A stretch of 64,000 nucleotides of DNA from Corynebacterium ammoniagenes DSM 20306 (lineage in GTDB: Bacteria; Actinomycetota; Actinomycetes; Mycobacteriales; Mycobacteriaceae): positions 1,736,001-1,800,000 of the forward strand of contig NZ_CP009244.1 in assembly GCF_001941425.1 (NCBI RefSeq), given 5' to 3'. Below the pieces are notes generated by a model. The model worked only from the letters and a program-made list of their open reading frames with translations, had not been told where the DNA came from and made no database searches. This document shows positions 1-10,900 of the stretch, one piece after another (position 1 is the first letter of the stretch; the number at the start of each line of letters is the position of its first letter). The position numbers and the translations under genes were made by a program.

Positions 1-114
1 TAGATACCCCACCATTCCTGCGACCATGATTGCAACCGTGATACTGCATTCATCGCAGCGTGCTCACCAGGGAATATTTCATCGTGGTGCGTTGTTGGGT
101 GAATATGGCGTGAA

Positions 115-161
115 AGCTTAAAGCCACGGCGACTGCTAGTGCAGCGGCTGTGGCTTAAGCT
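115..161 (+). other. Long imperfect hairpin upstream of the MFS gene
   Basis: The arms at 115-127 and 147-161 pair with one bulge and one mismatch, and an inner CTGC-TAGT-GCAG helix continues the stem. No T-run follows on the + strand, so this is not a clear intrinsic terminator. It lies 35 bp before the MFS start and could be a structured 5' leader, an operator, or the terminator of a gene left of the window. I see no gene in bases 1-196. Confidence 0.45.
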
Positions 162-196
162 GTGTCACTGCCTAGTATTAACCTCGCTCAACAGGA

Positions 197-1648
197 ATGG
201 ATGCAGTGCGTTCTCGATTAACCTCGTCTAGATCTACTTCCCCACAATCTGCAGAAATTTCGCCTAAACAAGCATGGCGCGGATTAGCCGCACTATGTAC
301 CGGGTTATTTATCACCCTGATGGATCAGACCTTGGTGGCGGTAGCTCTACCCGGTATCCGTGAAGATTTAGATGCCAGCATCAACCAAGCGGTCTGGGTT
401 TCAGCCGTCTATCTGTTGACCTTTGCGGTCCCCTTGCTCATTGCGGGCCGTTTGGGAGACCACTTTGGACAGCGCAATGTCTACCTCGTTGGCATTAGCA
501 TTTTTACTTTAGGCGCAATCGCCTGCAGCCTTGCTCCCACGATTGAGATCCTTATTGCTTTGCGTGCGGTGCAAGGACTTGGCGCGTCGTTGGCCAACCC
601 TCAGCCGCTGAGCGTGATTAACCGAATTTTCCCTCGTCACCGCCGCGGTGCTGCCATGGGTATTTGGAGTGCCGTTGCCGGCTCTGCCGGGCTATTTGGC
701 CCGGTCATTGGCGGTCTTGTCGTGGGCACTGTTGGTTGGCGCTGGACCTTCGCGCTCTACCTACCTCTGGGACTTATCTGCATTGCACTGGTTGCCCTGT
801 GGGTTCCGAAACTCCCGACTATGGCCGGCCGCATTGATTTCCTCAGTGCTCTCGTCTCGCTCATCGCTGTCTTAGCTGTCGTATTCTCCGTCCAACAAGG
901 CCCAGATCTCGGCTGGCCACTGTGGCTGTGGGGCTTGCTCATCGTGGGCGTAGTTGCAGCAATAGTATTTATTCGCCTGCAAAAATCTGCTGCCCGACGT
1001 GGCACCGAAGCTTTAGTTCCCCTCGAGCTGTTCCAATACCGCAATTTCTCCTTAGGCGTTTTCGCCGTCACGATGCTGGGCTTTACCGTGTACTCGGTCA
1101 ATCTGCCCATCATGTTGTATTTGCAAGAAGGAGCCGGCTTGACGTCTCAGATCGCTGGTCTCTTGTTGGTGCCGATGGCAGTTATTTCCATGTTCATCGC
1201 ACCCGTGATTGGACGCGTCACCGATAACGTCGCCCCAGGTCGGGTGTCCATACTCGGGTTTTCATCACTGATCGTGTCCATGGCGCTGTTTGGAATCTTC
1301 ATGTTCCTTGAAGTATCCCCCGCCTGGATGCTGATACCCATTGTTCTCCTTGGCGCTGCCAACGGGCTCTGCTGGTCACCCAACTCCACCATCTCCATGC
1401 GTGACTTACCACCGCATCTAGTTGGCGCTGCCTCTGGTGTCTACAACACCTCGCGCCAGGTCGGCGCCGTGTTGGGTGCAGCCAGCCTCGGTGCCGTCAT
1501 GCAAATTGTGGGCAGGTACGCGGACTTTAATATCGCTATGGGCAGCGCGCTTCTATTCCCAGTTATCTTCCTAGTATTGGGACTCATTGCGGTGTCTAAT
1601 TTCCAAGCTGATCCCCGCATCACCAGCACATCGGACCCGCAAAATTAA
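197..1648 (+). CDS. MFS drug exporter, DHA2 (EmrB/QacA) family
   Basis: A 483-residue integral membrane protein with about 14 hydrophobic segments, as in the 14-TM DHA2 family of proton-driven drug exporters. After the first helix (MDQTLVAVALPGI) comes the family motif A region, GRLGDHFGQRN, near residue 90. The product probably exports small toxic or cationic compounds from the cytoplasmic membrane; the substrate cannot be inferred. The AGGA at 193-196 touches the ATG at 197, so the in-frame GTG at 206 with a 9-nt spacer is an equally good start. It is monocistronic, has a structured upstream region, and ends at a strong terminator shared with the convergent ligA. Confidence 0.88.
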   Translation: MDAVRSRLTSSRSTSPQSAEISPKQAWRGLAALCTGLFITLMDQTLVAVALPGIREDLDASINQAVWVSAVYLLTFAVPLLIAGRLGDHFGQRNVYLVGISIFTLGAIACSLAPTIEILIALRAVQGLGASLANPQPLSVINRIFPRHRRGAAMGIWSAVAGSAGLFGPVIGGLVVGTVGWRWTFALYLPLGLICIALVALWVPKLPTMAGRIDFLSALVSLIAVLAVVFSVQQGPDLGWPLWLWGLLIVGVVAAIVFIRLQKSAARRGTEALVPLELFQYRNFSLGVFAVTMLGFTVYSVNLPIMLYLQEGAGLTSQIAGLLLVPMAVISMFIAPVIGRVTDNVAPGRVSILGFSSLIVSMALFGIFMFLEVSPAWMLIPIVLLGAANGLCWSPNSTISMRDLPPHLVGAASGVYNTSRQVGAVLGAASLGAVMQIVGRYADFNIAMGSALLFPVIFLVLGLIAVSNFQADPRITSTSDPQN

Positions 1649-1682
1649 AACGTGGCTGGCATTTGTTCCTACCAGCCACGTT
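1649..1682. terminator. Bidirectional terminator between the MFS gene and ligA
   Basis: A perfect 11-bp inverted repeat (1649-1659 with 1672-1682) and a 12-nt loop start one base after the MFS stop codon. On the minus strand the hairpin is followed by a T-rich tract, which suits termination of ligA. Confidence 0.8.
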
Positions 1683-1710
1683 AGCAGTCTTCTCGTATTA
1701 GCCCAATCGC

Positions 1711-4572
<2,862 letters not shown>

Positions 4573-4677
4573 TTGACTGAATAACCGGCCCTTTTCTAGC
4601 CCCTACTCAGTTCAAGCCGTTTTAAAATATTTGTAAATTTGCACACTATTTCCAAAATGCTTGAACTTATTCCATAA

Positions 4678-5238
4678 ATGATGGACGATGGGTTTATGTC
4701 ATCGACCCCAGATCCTCAACGCGACACGAACTCCTCAGGCCAACAGGTAGGCACCGAAGAGCGCTTGGCTGCTGTGGAAGCACGTGTCGAGGCGCTTGAG
4801 AACGCCGCTTCAGAACCTTCTGAGGCAAACGGGTTTTGGGTTGTGGACACTCTTCATAAACAACGTGACCAACTGCCCGAAGGTTCAGTTATTTTTGGTG
4901 GCGATCTCGACGCTGCTGGTGGACACTACAGCTACCAATGGCAACGCCCTACCGAAGTATTAACTGATGCTAATCAGTGGGCAGACAGCTTTGAGCGTCT
5001 GACTGCTCTGGCGCATCCAGTACGCGGAGCAATTCTTCGCCGTCTCCTGCAATCTTCGGCGCAAGTCTCGGATCTCATTGCAGAAGAACTAGTCACGTCC
5101 ACATCGACGGCATATCACCATCTCAATGCACTCTCCCAGGCTGGGTGGATTAAAAAATCTGGTTCCGGTACTTACGAGATTGCGCCAACGCGGGTCATCC
5201 CGCTTTTGACCATCATTTCAGCTAGTGAGGACCACTAG
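4678..5238 (+). CDS. Winged-helix regulator (ArsR-like) with N-terminal coiled coil
   Basis: A 186-residue protein. Residues about 20-45 form a short predicted coiled coil (EERLAAVEARVEALENA). The C-terminal half is a winged helix: FERLTALAHPVRGAILRRLL is the ArsR-type opening helix, and STAYHHLNALSQAGWIKK fits the recognition helix and wing. No metal-binding cysteine motif is present, so it is not a typical metal sensor. The central part (FGGDLDAAGGHYSYQW) is unfamiliar. It sits 14 bp before a serine hydrolase gene on the same strand and probably controls that gene and itself. Starts at 4678, 4681 and 4696 are possible. The AT-rich 4620-4677 stretch probably holds the promoter. Confidence 0.72.
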   Translation: MMDDGFMSSTPDPQRDTNSSGQQVGTEERLAAVEARVEALENAASEPSEANGFWVVDTLHKQRDQLPEGSVIFGGDLDAAGGHYSYQWQRPTEVLTDANQWADSFERLTALAHPVRGAILRRLLQSSAQVSDLIAEELVTSTSTAYHHLNALSQAGWIKKSGSGTYEIAPTRVIPLLTIISASEDH

Positions 5239-5252
5239 CTAGGAGCAAAGAG

Positions 5253-6251
5253 GTGAAGGCCATGAAAAGATCAGTTCTTTTCGGCACCCTGACAGCCATC
5301 GTCGTACTCATCGGACTCATTGTCGTCGGCCCCCAGCGTATCGCATTAGCTGATGACAGCACGGGTGATGAGGAATTAGCACAAAAGCTTCGTGACAATT
5401 CGAGTAGAGCGCAGAACCAGATCACCGCATTTACGCTACAAGACGGCGAGGTAACCTTTGCGGGCATCGGCGCCGATGAAAACACGGAAGTTGAGATCGG
5501 TTCAGTCACGAAAACTTTCACTACCGAGCTGCTGCGTCAGCAGGTGGAATCTGGAGATATAGACCTAGAAACCACAGTCGATGACATTATTGAGGTTGAA
5601 GGCAGTGAGGTCTCTGATGTCACCATGCTGGAGCTGGCTAACCATACCTCGGGCCTACCGCGCCTCGACAAAGACAACCTGGGGTTGGTCCGCACCATAT
5701 TCACCGAAAATCCATACGCCGGGATTTCTCAAGACGATGTCTTCGATGCCGCTCGCAACGCCAGCCTGAGTGGCCGCGGTGAACGGTCCTACTCCAACTT
5801 CGGTGCGGCGCTGCTTGGTCAGTTGTTGGCGGTCAACGCCGATTCTGAATATGCCGAATTAGTGCAAGAAAACATCTTGGATCCGGCGGGTATGGATGCA
5901 ACGTATGTGGGAAGCGAATCCTCCATTGCTGAGGATGCTCCTCGCGGTTTGGCAGCCAATGGTCGCGAGACAGACGCTTGGGGCATGGACGGCTACGCCC
6001 CTGCTGGTGCAATCCGCTCAACTGCTACGGATATGTCCAAGTACGCCAAGTTCCTACTCGACAATAGTGAGTTTGAGTTTGGCTGGTTCCCGGAAAATTC
6101 CGGTGGGTATTGGCACAACGGTGGCACCGGTGGCTACTCCACCATGCTGATTATTGATCCCAACGCTAAAGAGGCTTTCTACGCCAACGGCAATACCCCG
6201 CAAGGCGTGGAGGATCTCACCCGCGCGCTTCGCATGAAAGGTGAGCAATAA
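5253..6251 (+). CDS. Secreted or membrane-anchored serine hydrolase (class C beta-lactamase/PBP-like)
   Basis: A 332-residue protein with an N-terminal signal or anchor helix (about residues 7-27), so it acts outside the membrane. It carries the three signature sites of the beta-lactamase class C / PBP4* superfamily: SVTK (S-x-x-K nucleophile and lysine) near residue 85, YSN near residue 175, and HNGGTGG near residue 290 in the place of KTG. Families with these sites include D-amino-acid peptidases, esterases and beta-lactamases; the substrate cannot be deduced. The GTG at 5253 has AGGAG 7 nt upstream; the ATG at 5262 has AGAGG. It follows a regulator gene and overlaps the next gene by one base (TAATG), which indicates translational coupling. 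Confidence 0.85.
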   Translation: MKAMKRSVLFGTLTAIVVLIGLIVVGPQRIALADDSTGDEELAQKLRDNSSRAQNQITAFTLQDGEVTFAGIGADENTEVEIGSVTKTFTTELLRQQVESGDIDLETTVDDIIEVEGSEVSDVTMLELANHTSGLPRLDKDNLGLVRTIFTENPYAGISQDDVFDAARNASLSGRGERSYSNFGAALLGQLLAVNADSEYAELVQENILDPAGMDATYVGSESSIAEDAPRGLAANGRETDAWGMDGYAPAGAIRSTATDMSKYAKFLLDNSEFEFGWFPENSGGYWHNGGTGGYSTMLIIDPNAKEAFYANGNTPQGVEDLTRALRMKGEQ

Positions 6252-6550
6252 TGTTGTTCGAAATAATCATCTACGCCGTACTAGCGATTATCGCCGGTGA
6301 CAATATCTACCAAATCTGGAAGCTCACCCGATCTGGCAAGTCCGACCAGTTCAAGCCCGGAAAAACTCTGGGCTATTTAATATTCACGCTTGTCATCGTC
6401 ATTATCGTCGGCCTGAGCGCACCGTGGGGAACGCAAATTTCCATTGTCATGTGGTGGATCATTGCTGCAACGACTGCGGCGTATGCAGGTGTTGCGATCT
6501 GGCGGATCCTCCGAAACAGAGAATTAGAGGTCTCCGGCATCGCGTTCTAG
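6251..6550 (+). CDS. Small membrane protein coupled to the serine hydrolase
   Basis: A 99-residue protein with three hydrophobic segments: near residues 2-20, a central helix (YLIFTLVIVIIVGLSAPWG) and one around residues 60-85. The polar loop after the first helix contains KLTRSGKSDQFKPGKT. I do not recognise a family. Its start codon overlaps the stop of the serine hydrolase gene (TAATG), so the two are very probably made together, perhaps as an anchor, partner or immunity-like protein for the hydrolase. Its 3' end overlaps the convergent MetE-like gene by 27 bp. Confidence 0.7.
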   Translation: MLFEIIIYAVLAIIAGDNIYQIWKLTRSGKSDQFKPGKTLGYLIFTLVIVIIVGLSAPWGTQISIVMWWIIAATTAAYAGVAIWRILRNRELEVSGIAF

Positions 6551-7474
6551 GATGTCGGCCACTTCAGCAATGAAGCGGTAGGCAGCAGCCATATCCTTCA
6601 GGCTCTCCCCTGACGTGGCGGAGACGATATCGATATCCGTGGTCAGTCGCAGGCGCGAGTGTCCGATCCGATCCCACGCTTTCGCGAGATTGATGGAGAC
6701 TTGTCGCGGATCTTTTATAGCGCCGCTTTCGGCAAATGGGTTCACTGCGAAGGCAAGGCGATAGCCTTCTTCGATGTGCTCGCCGATGCCATCTTGATCG
6801 GTGCCAAGTAATGCAGCATCAATAATCGTGGTCTTTACAGCACGTGCAGCTTCCCAGTTCGGTTGTTGACCAGTGAAGTTGAGCAGGTCCGCACTGAACT
6901 GTTCAATACCATCGGCGCCGACCTCAGACGGGACTGGGCGCACCGGGTCGAAGGAAGTTGTACCGCGCAAACCAGCCAGGACATCGGCATAGAGCGGTTC
7001 ATCCAATTGCACGATGACATTAGAACCAAATCGCTTTTTCACATCCTCGACATGCTCATCAATACCAGCATGCAAGGCCGCGGTGAGATCACGCAAAGCC
7101 CCGGGGTCAGTAATCGCACGGTGGCCATTGGCTAATTCCAAGGAAGCAGCGAGCGACCACGGCCCCACGACTTGGATTTTCAGTGTGTCTACACCATCGC
7201 TCCAAAGTTCCTCGAGAATATCGAGGTCGCGTTCCATGCGATCCCACATGGCGCGCGTGGCTAGCTGCGGGCGGTTGGTCAAGCGCCAACCACGCGGTCC
7301 ACGGTCAACGGTGACTGCTTCAAGCAGTCCAGCTGTGCGGCCAATAAGGTCTGAACCCAAGCCTCGAGCGGGTAGTTGTGGCAAATGCCGGCTATCGCCG
7401 GTCTCCCCGGCAATAATGTCGGCAGCCAAAGCGATATCAGTACCGGGGACCGGCCCCAATCCATAAGCGGTCAT
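6524..7474 (-). CDS. MetE C-terminal-like (cobalamin-independent methionine synthase family) protein without cysteines
   Basis: A 316-residue protein resembling the (beta/alpha)8 barrel of the MetE C-terminal domain; VIVQLDEPLYADVL near residue 150 matches the barrel strand ending in a conserved D/E pair. Known MetE enzymes bind catalytic zinc through His and two Cys. This protein has no cysteine at all, so a classical homocysteine methyltransferase reaction is doubtful. It may be a divergent methyltransferase or a uroporphyrinogen-decarboxylase-like barrel. The gene starts 11 bp after mnmA on the same strand and is probably co-transcribed with it. Confidence 0.72.
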   Translation of the reverse strand: MTAYGLGPVPGTDIALAADIIAGETGDSRHLPQLPARGLGSDLIGRTAGLLEAVTVDRGPRGWRLTNRPQLATRAMWDRMERDLDILEELWSDGVDTLKIQVVGPWSLAASLELANGHRAITDPGALRDLTAALHAGIDEHVEDVKKRFGSNVIVQLDEPLYADVLAGLRGTTSFDPVRPVPSEVGADGIEQFSADLLNFTGQQPNWEAARAVKTTIIDAALLGTDQDGIGEHIEEGYRLAFAVNPFAESGAIKDPRQVSINLAKAWDRIGHSRLRLTTDIDIVSATSGESLKDMAAAYRFIAEVADILERDAGDL

Positions 7475-7485
7475 CGATGTGTGTC

Positions 7486-8571
7486 TTAGGCAGTCTCAAT
7501 AATAGTGCCGGAGCCAATGACGATATCGCCTAATTCATCTGGCGATGGGAAATACAGCACGGCAGCTTGACCGGGTGCAACACCGGAAAGTGGCTCGTTC
7601 AAAGTCAGAATCATCGCATCGGCATCGCGGTCGACTTCGGCGTGGCAGGATACGACGGAGCCGTGCGCGCGTACCTGCACGTCACAGTCGAATTCGCCAT
7701 CCATGGCTGGGTGCAGATACTTGAGTCGATCGGCGCTGATGCGAGTGACCTTCAGAGCCTCTCGGGAGCCCACGGTTACCGTGCCGGTTTGTGCATCAAT
7801 GCCGGTGACATAGCGTGGACGGCCATCGGCAGCTGGGGCCTTGATGTCCAGGCCCTTGCGCTGGCCGATAGTGTAGTTCCAAGCGCCGTCGTGCTCGCGC
7901 AGTTCCGTGCCATCTTGGTCGACAATCATGCCAGGGCGCATGCCAATGCGGGCACCCAAAAAGGCTTGGGTGTTGCCATCAGGGATAAAGCAGATGTCAT
8001 AAGAATCTGGCTTGGAGGCGGTGGAAAATCCGTGGCGCTTAGCTTCTTCGCGAATCTGTGGCTTCGGAGTATCCCCAATTGGGAAGTAGCAGTAGGACAG
8101 CTCTTCGGCGGTAATTACGCCAAGAACATAAGACTGGTCCTTGTTCTCGTCCAGGGAGCGACGCATGTAGCCATCTTTGTCCAAGGTGGCGTAGTGGCCG
8201 GTGGCCACGGCATCGAAGCCCAGCGCCATGCCCTTGCGCAAAAGTGCAGCGAACTTAATCTTCTCGTTGCAGCGCAGACAAGGGTTAGGGGTTTCACCAC
8301 GGGCGTAGGAATCAACGAAGTCCGTGATAACGGCCTCTTTGAATTCCTCGGAGAAGTCCCAGACATAAAATGGGATGCCTAATTTATCGCAGATGCGGCG
8401 TGCATCCGCGGAGTCCTCAAGGGAGCAGCAGCCGCGGGCTTTTTCTCGGGTCTGTTGGGCATCTTTGTGCAGGGCAAGGTGGACACCGACCACCTCGTGT
8501 CCTGCTTCAACCGCACGGGCGGCAGCTACGGATGAGTCGACGCCTCCGGACATGGCAACCAAAACTCGCAT
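7486..8571 (-). CDS. mnmA: tRNA-specific 2-thiouridylase MnmA
   Basis: MnmA activates U34 of tRNA(Lys, Glu, Gln) with ATP and inserts sulfur to make 2-thiouridine. The sequence begins with the PP-loop MSGGVDSS (residues 7-14). The first catalytic cysteine lies in [12 protein letters not shown] near residue 100, and the second in [15 protein letters not shown] near residue 200. At 361 residues the length is normal, with a C-terminal beta-barrel. It leads an apparent two-gene unit with the MetE-like gene. Its sulfur would come from a cysteine desulfurase such as the one encoded at 10901-12028. Its start lies only 27 bp from the divergent gene at 8599. Confidence 0.97.
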   Translation of the reverse strand: MRVLVAMSGGVDSSVAAARAVEAGHEVVGVHLALHKDAQQTREKARGCCSLEDSADARRICDKLGIPFYVWDFSEEFKEAVITDFVDSYARGETPNPCLRCNEKIKFAALLRKGMALGFDAVATGHYATLDKDGYMRRSLDENKDQSYVLGVITAEELSYCYFPIGDTPKPQIREEAKRHGFSTASKPDSYDICFIPDGNTQAFLGARIGMRPGMIVDQDGTELREHDGAWNYTIGQRKGLDIKAPAADGRPRYVTGIDAQTGTVTVGSREALKVTRISADRLKYLHPAMDGEFDCDVQVRAHGSVVSCHAEVDRDADAMILTLNEPLSGVAPGQAAVLYFPSPDELGDIVIGSGTIIETA

Positions 8572-8598
8572 GTTATGGGAGTGTACTCTCTATAAGCT

Positions 8599-9474
8599 AT
8601 GGGTAAAAAGCGCAGCAAACGAGGTCACAGTTCTTCTGCCTCCCGCGGCGGGGCACATACCTCACCAATTGGTACTTATGAGATTTCTACCGGCACCGCA
8701 GAGATTGCCGCCGATCCTTTTCGCGATGGCTCTTTTATCCTGAATATCAATGGAGTGCCCAGCTCACACATTGTGCCGGGCGAGCCCCGCGAGCTGGAAT
8801 TTGAATACATGCGTTGGATTGCCGCGGCCGTCGAAGCTTTCGCGCCCGGCCACCGGCTGACCCACTTGGGCGGCGGGGCTTGTACTCTGGCGTGCTATTT
8901 CGCGGACCTATGGCCAGATTCGAAGAATACCGTGGTGGAATTTGATGCCAAGCTCGGTGAATTGGTACGTCAGAAGTTCGATATCCCGCGCGCACCCAAG
9001 GTGAAAATCCGCGCGGGCGAAGCACGGACGGAAACCGAAAAGTTTCTACCGGCATCTCGTGATGTCATCATTCGCGATGTCTTTTCCGGGGCTGAAACCC
9101 CAACGGATCTCACCACGGTGGAGTTTTTCCAAGCTGCGCACCGCTCGCTGGTTCCAGGCGGGTTATATGTCGCCAACTGTGGTGATCACTCAAATCTGCG
9201 CGGTGCTAAGGCAGAAATTGCCGGGCTCCAAGAAGTCTTTGCCCACGTCGGCGTCATTGCCGATCCGCCGATGCTCAAAGGTCGCCGCTACGGCAATATT
9301 ATTCTCATCGCCTCTGATACTGAATTGCCCGCAGCACACCAAGAGATTGCCTCTCGCCTACTAGGCGGTGCCGTGCCCGCGCACTACAAGGGCCCGGCCT
9401 GGACCAACAAATTTGCCGCCGGTGGCCAGGCTCGCCATGATCCTCCGAGTGAGGCTACTGCGCCGTCTCAGTAA
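8599..9474 (+). CDS. Spermidine-synthase-like class I methyltransferase-fold protein
   Basis: A 291-residue protein with the Rossmann fold of the spermidine synthase/SAM-methyltransferase superfamily: the nucleotide-binding turn is THLGGGACTLACYF near residue 95, the acidic strand end is NTVVEFDAKL, and DVIIRDVFSGAETP follows the fold. The N-terminus is basic and Ser/Gly-rich (MGKKRSKRGHSSS). Such proteins are often annotated as spermidine synthase in actinobacteria, but no polyamine genes are nearby and the true substrate is unknown. Only 27 bp separate it from mnmA, and there is no Shine-Dalgarno, so a leaderless transcript is likely. Its end overlaps the convergent GH25 gene by 20 bp. Confidence 0.75.
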   Translation: MGKKRSKRGHSSSASRGGAHTSPIGTYEISTGTAEIAADPFRDGSFILNINGVPSSHIVPGEPRELEFEYMRWIAAAVEAFAPGHRLTHLGGGACTLACYFADLWPDSKNTVVEFDAKLGELVRQKFDIPRAPKVKIRAGEARTETEKFLPASRDVIIRDVFSGAETPTDLTTVEFFQAAHRSLVPGGLYVANCGDHSNLRGAKAEIAGLQEVFAHVGVIADPPMLKGRRYGNIILIASDTELPAAHQEIASRLLGGAVPAHYKGPAWTNKFAAGGQARHDPPSEATAPSQ

Positions 9475-10669
9475 GTGCGCCGACCGCTTGTTGGTACTCA
9501 GGGTTTTCTGCTGCCTCAGCCGCCGCTGCCCCAGCTTCCGCTAAGCCAGCATCCGCTACACCGGCATCCGCTGCCCCAGCTTCTCCGGCTACGTGCTCGG
9601 CGTTATCGAGCAGCATGACCAAATCACCTAGGGTGTAGTTGCCATTGGCCATTTCTTCGAGCTGTTCGACCGGCAGGTTATTCTGCTCAATCAAGTCCGT
9701 TACCACGGCTGGCAGGCCGTCGAGGTTGGCTTGCTCGGCGGCATCGACAAGCGCTGGCGCTGCAATCAGCCCGGCTGCCAGCGCTAGGATAGCTCCCACC
9801 ACTACCGTGGCATCGGCGCCGAGATCCACGCCTTCTTCTACAGTCAAGCCTTCCAGCTTGCCGCCAGAGGCTTCCAACTGGCCGGCAGAGAACATATTCA
9901 ACTGGTTTTCATCACCATTGAATACGTTGAGGTCCACATTGCCGGCGATACCAGCGACACGACCGGAGTCAGAGCGCTGCCACATATCGACCTTGTCCCA
10001 GCCACCCACCGGTTGCGGTGCCGTGGGTTGATAAGCGGCAAGCCACAGTGGGTAGTTCGCAAATTCCGTGGAATTGGCCATCTGCTCAATCCAGAAATAG
10101 CGGTAGGTGTACAGCATTGGTGTACGCCCGGTTAATGATTCCAGCTCATTCATAAACTCATGAGTCCAACCAGCAAGCTGCTCAGGGCTTTGACCTTCAG
10201 CAACTTCTAGGTCCAGTACCGGCGGCAAGGTGTGATTGCCCACCTGGTTGTACTGTGCGGCATAGTGCTGGGCCTGCGCACGCGGGTCTTCCCCTGGGCG
10301 TGCGTAGTGGTAGGTACCTACTTGCAGCCCATTGGCGCCTGCCTGCGCTGCATCCTCAGCGAGGTGGTCGTTAGTCCACGACGCACCTTCGGAGGCTTTG
10401 ATGACGGCGAAAGACTGGCCGTCAGTGCGCACCTGGTCCCAGGCAATGGCTTGACCATCAGGGTGTTGCCAGCGGGAGACGTCCACGCCCGAGGCCAGCC
10501 CCGGCACCGTTGATGCGGGCGCTGGTGCGATGTCACCAGGGACCTCCACAGGAAGATCAGCAGGTAGTCCAGGAATTGCCGTGGCAGGAAGAACCAACAA
10601 GGTTCCAGCCACGGCGGCGGTAGCGGTCACGGCAGTAAGCAAGCGGAGTTTACGCATGACCACGAGCAT
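9455..10669 (-). CDS. Secreted GH25 muramidase (lysozyme M1 type) with alanine-rich C-terminal tail
   Basis: A 404-residue protein. A Sec signal peptide (about residues 5-32, ending near TAIPG) is followed by a glycoside hydrolase 25 domain: GVDVSRWQ near residue 62, FAVIKASEG, GTYHYARP, and PPVLDLEVAEG with the D-x-E catalytic pair. The enzyme would cleave N-acetylmuramic acid linkages in peptidoglycan outside the cell. After the catalytic domain comes a hydrophobic stretch (VVVGAILALAAGLIAAPAL) that may anchor the protein, then a tail with four A-[DE]-A-G-x units. The start is 10669 (GGAG about 11 nt upstream) or the ATG at 10657. Confidence 0.87.
   Translation of the reverse strand: MLVVMRKLRLLTAVTATAAVAGTLLVLPATAIPGLPADLPVEVPGDIAPAPASTVPGLASGVDVSRWQHPDGQAIAWDQVRTDGQSFAVIKASEGASWTNDHLAEDAAQAGANGLQVGTYHYARPGEDPRAQAQHYAAQYNQVGNHTLPPVLDLEVAEGQSPEQLAGWTHEFMNELESLTGRTPMLYTYRYFWIEQMANSTEFANYPLWLAAYQPTAPQPVGGWDKVDMWQRSDSGRVAGIAGNVDLNVFNGDENQLNMFSAGQLEASGGKLEGLTVEEGVDLGADATVVVGAILALAAGLIAAPALVDAAEQANLDGLPAVVTDLIEQNNLPVEQLEEMANGNYTLGDLVMLLDNAEHVAGEAGAADAGVADAGLAEAGAAAAEAAENPEYQQAVGALTETAQ
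9532..9591 (-). repeat. Four imperfect 15-bp tandem repeats in the GH25 tail
   Basis: Units at 9532-9546, 9547-9561, 9562-9576 and 9577-9591 differ at a few positions. Each encodes one five-residue A-[DE]-A-G-[AVL] unit of the C-terminal tail. The length is a multiple of three, so copy number could change without a frameshift. Confidence 0.7.
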
Positions 10670-10794
10670 AACTTATTTCACTCCAGTCACAGCAGTTTCG
10701 TGCGTACCATTTCCATCATTTCACTGATAATTCATCTTCACGTCGCCTTCTACGCCGGTCATGCGGTCACCACAGAGTGAATAAAACATGAAAA

Positions 10795-10866
10795 AATCTT
10801 CAGCACTCGGCGAGTTGCATCTGGATAAGCTGCACCTCGATGCGTTTCGCTACAGTGCTGAAGATT
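10795..10866 (-). terminator. Large structured inverted repeat downstream of nifS
   Basis: Perfect 13-bp arms (10795-10807 and 10854-10866) enclose a second helix (GCGA with TCGC) and a third (GCATC with GATGC), leaving an apical loop of about 17 nt. On the minus strand the outer arm is followed by six T, which fits an intrinsic terminator for the etfB-etfA-nifS transcript starting 34 bp after its stop. The size and extra helices exceed a simple terminator. The remaining bases between 10670 and 10900 show no gene. Confidence 0.65.
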
Positions 10867-10900
10867 GTCAGGAGGTCTAAGTCCTCGAGCTAGCGTTGGA

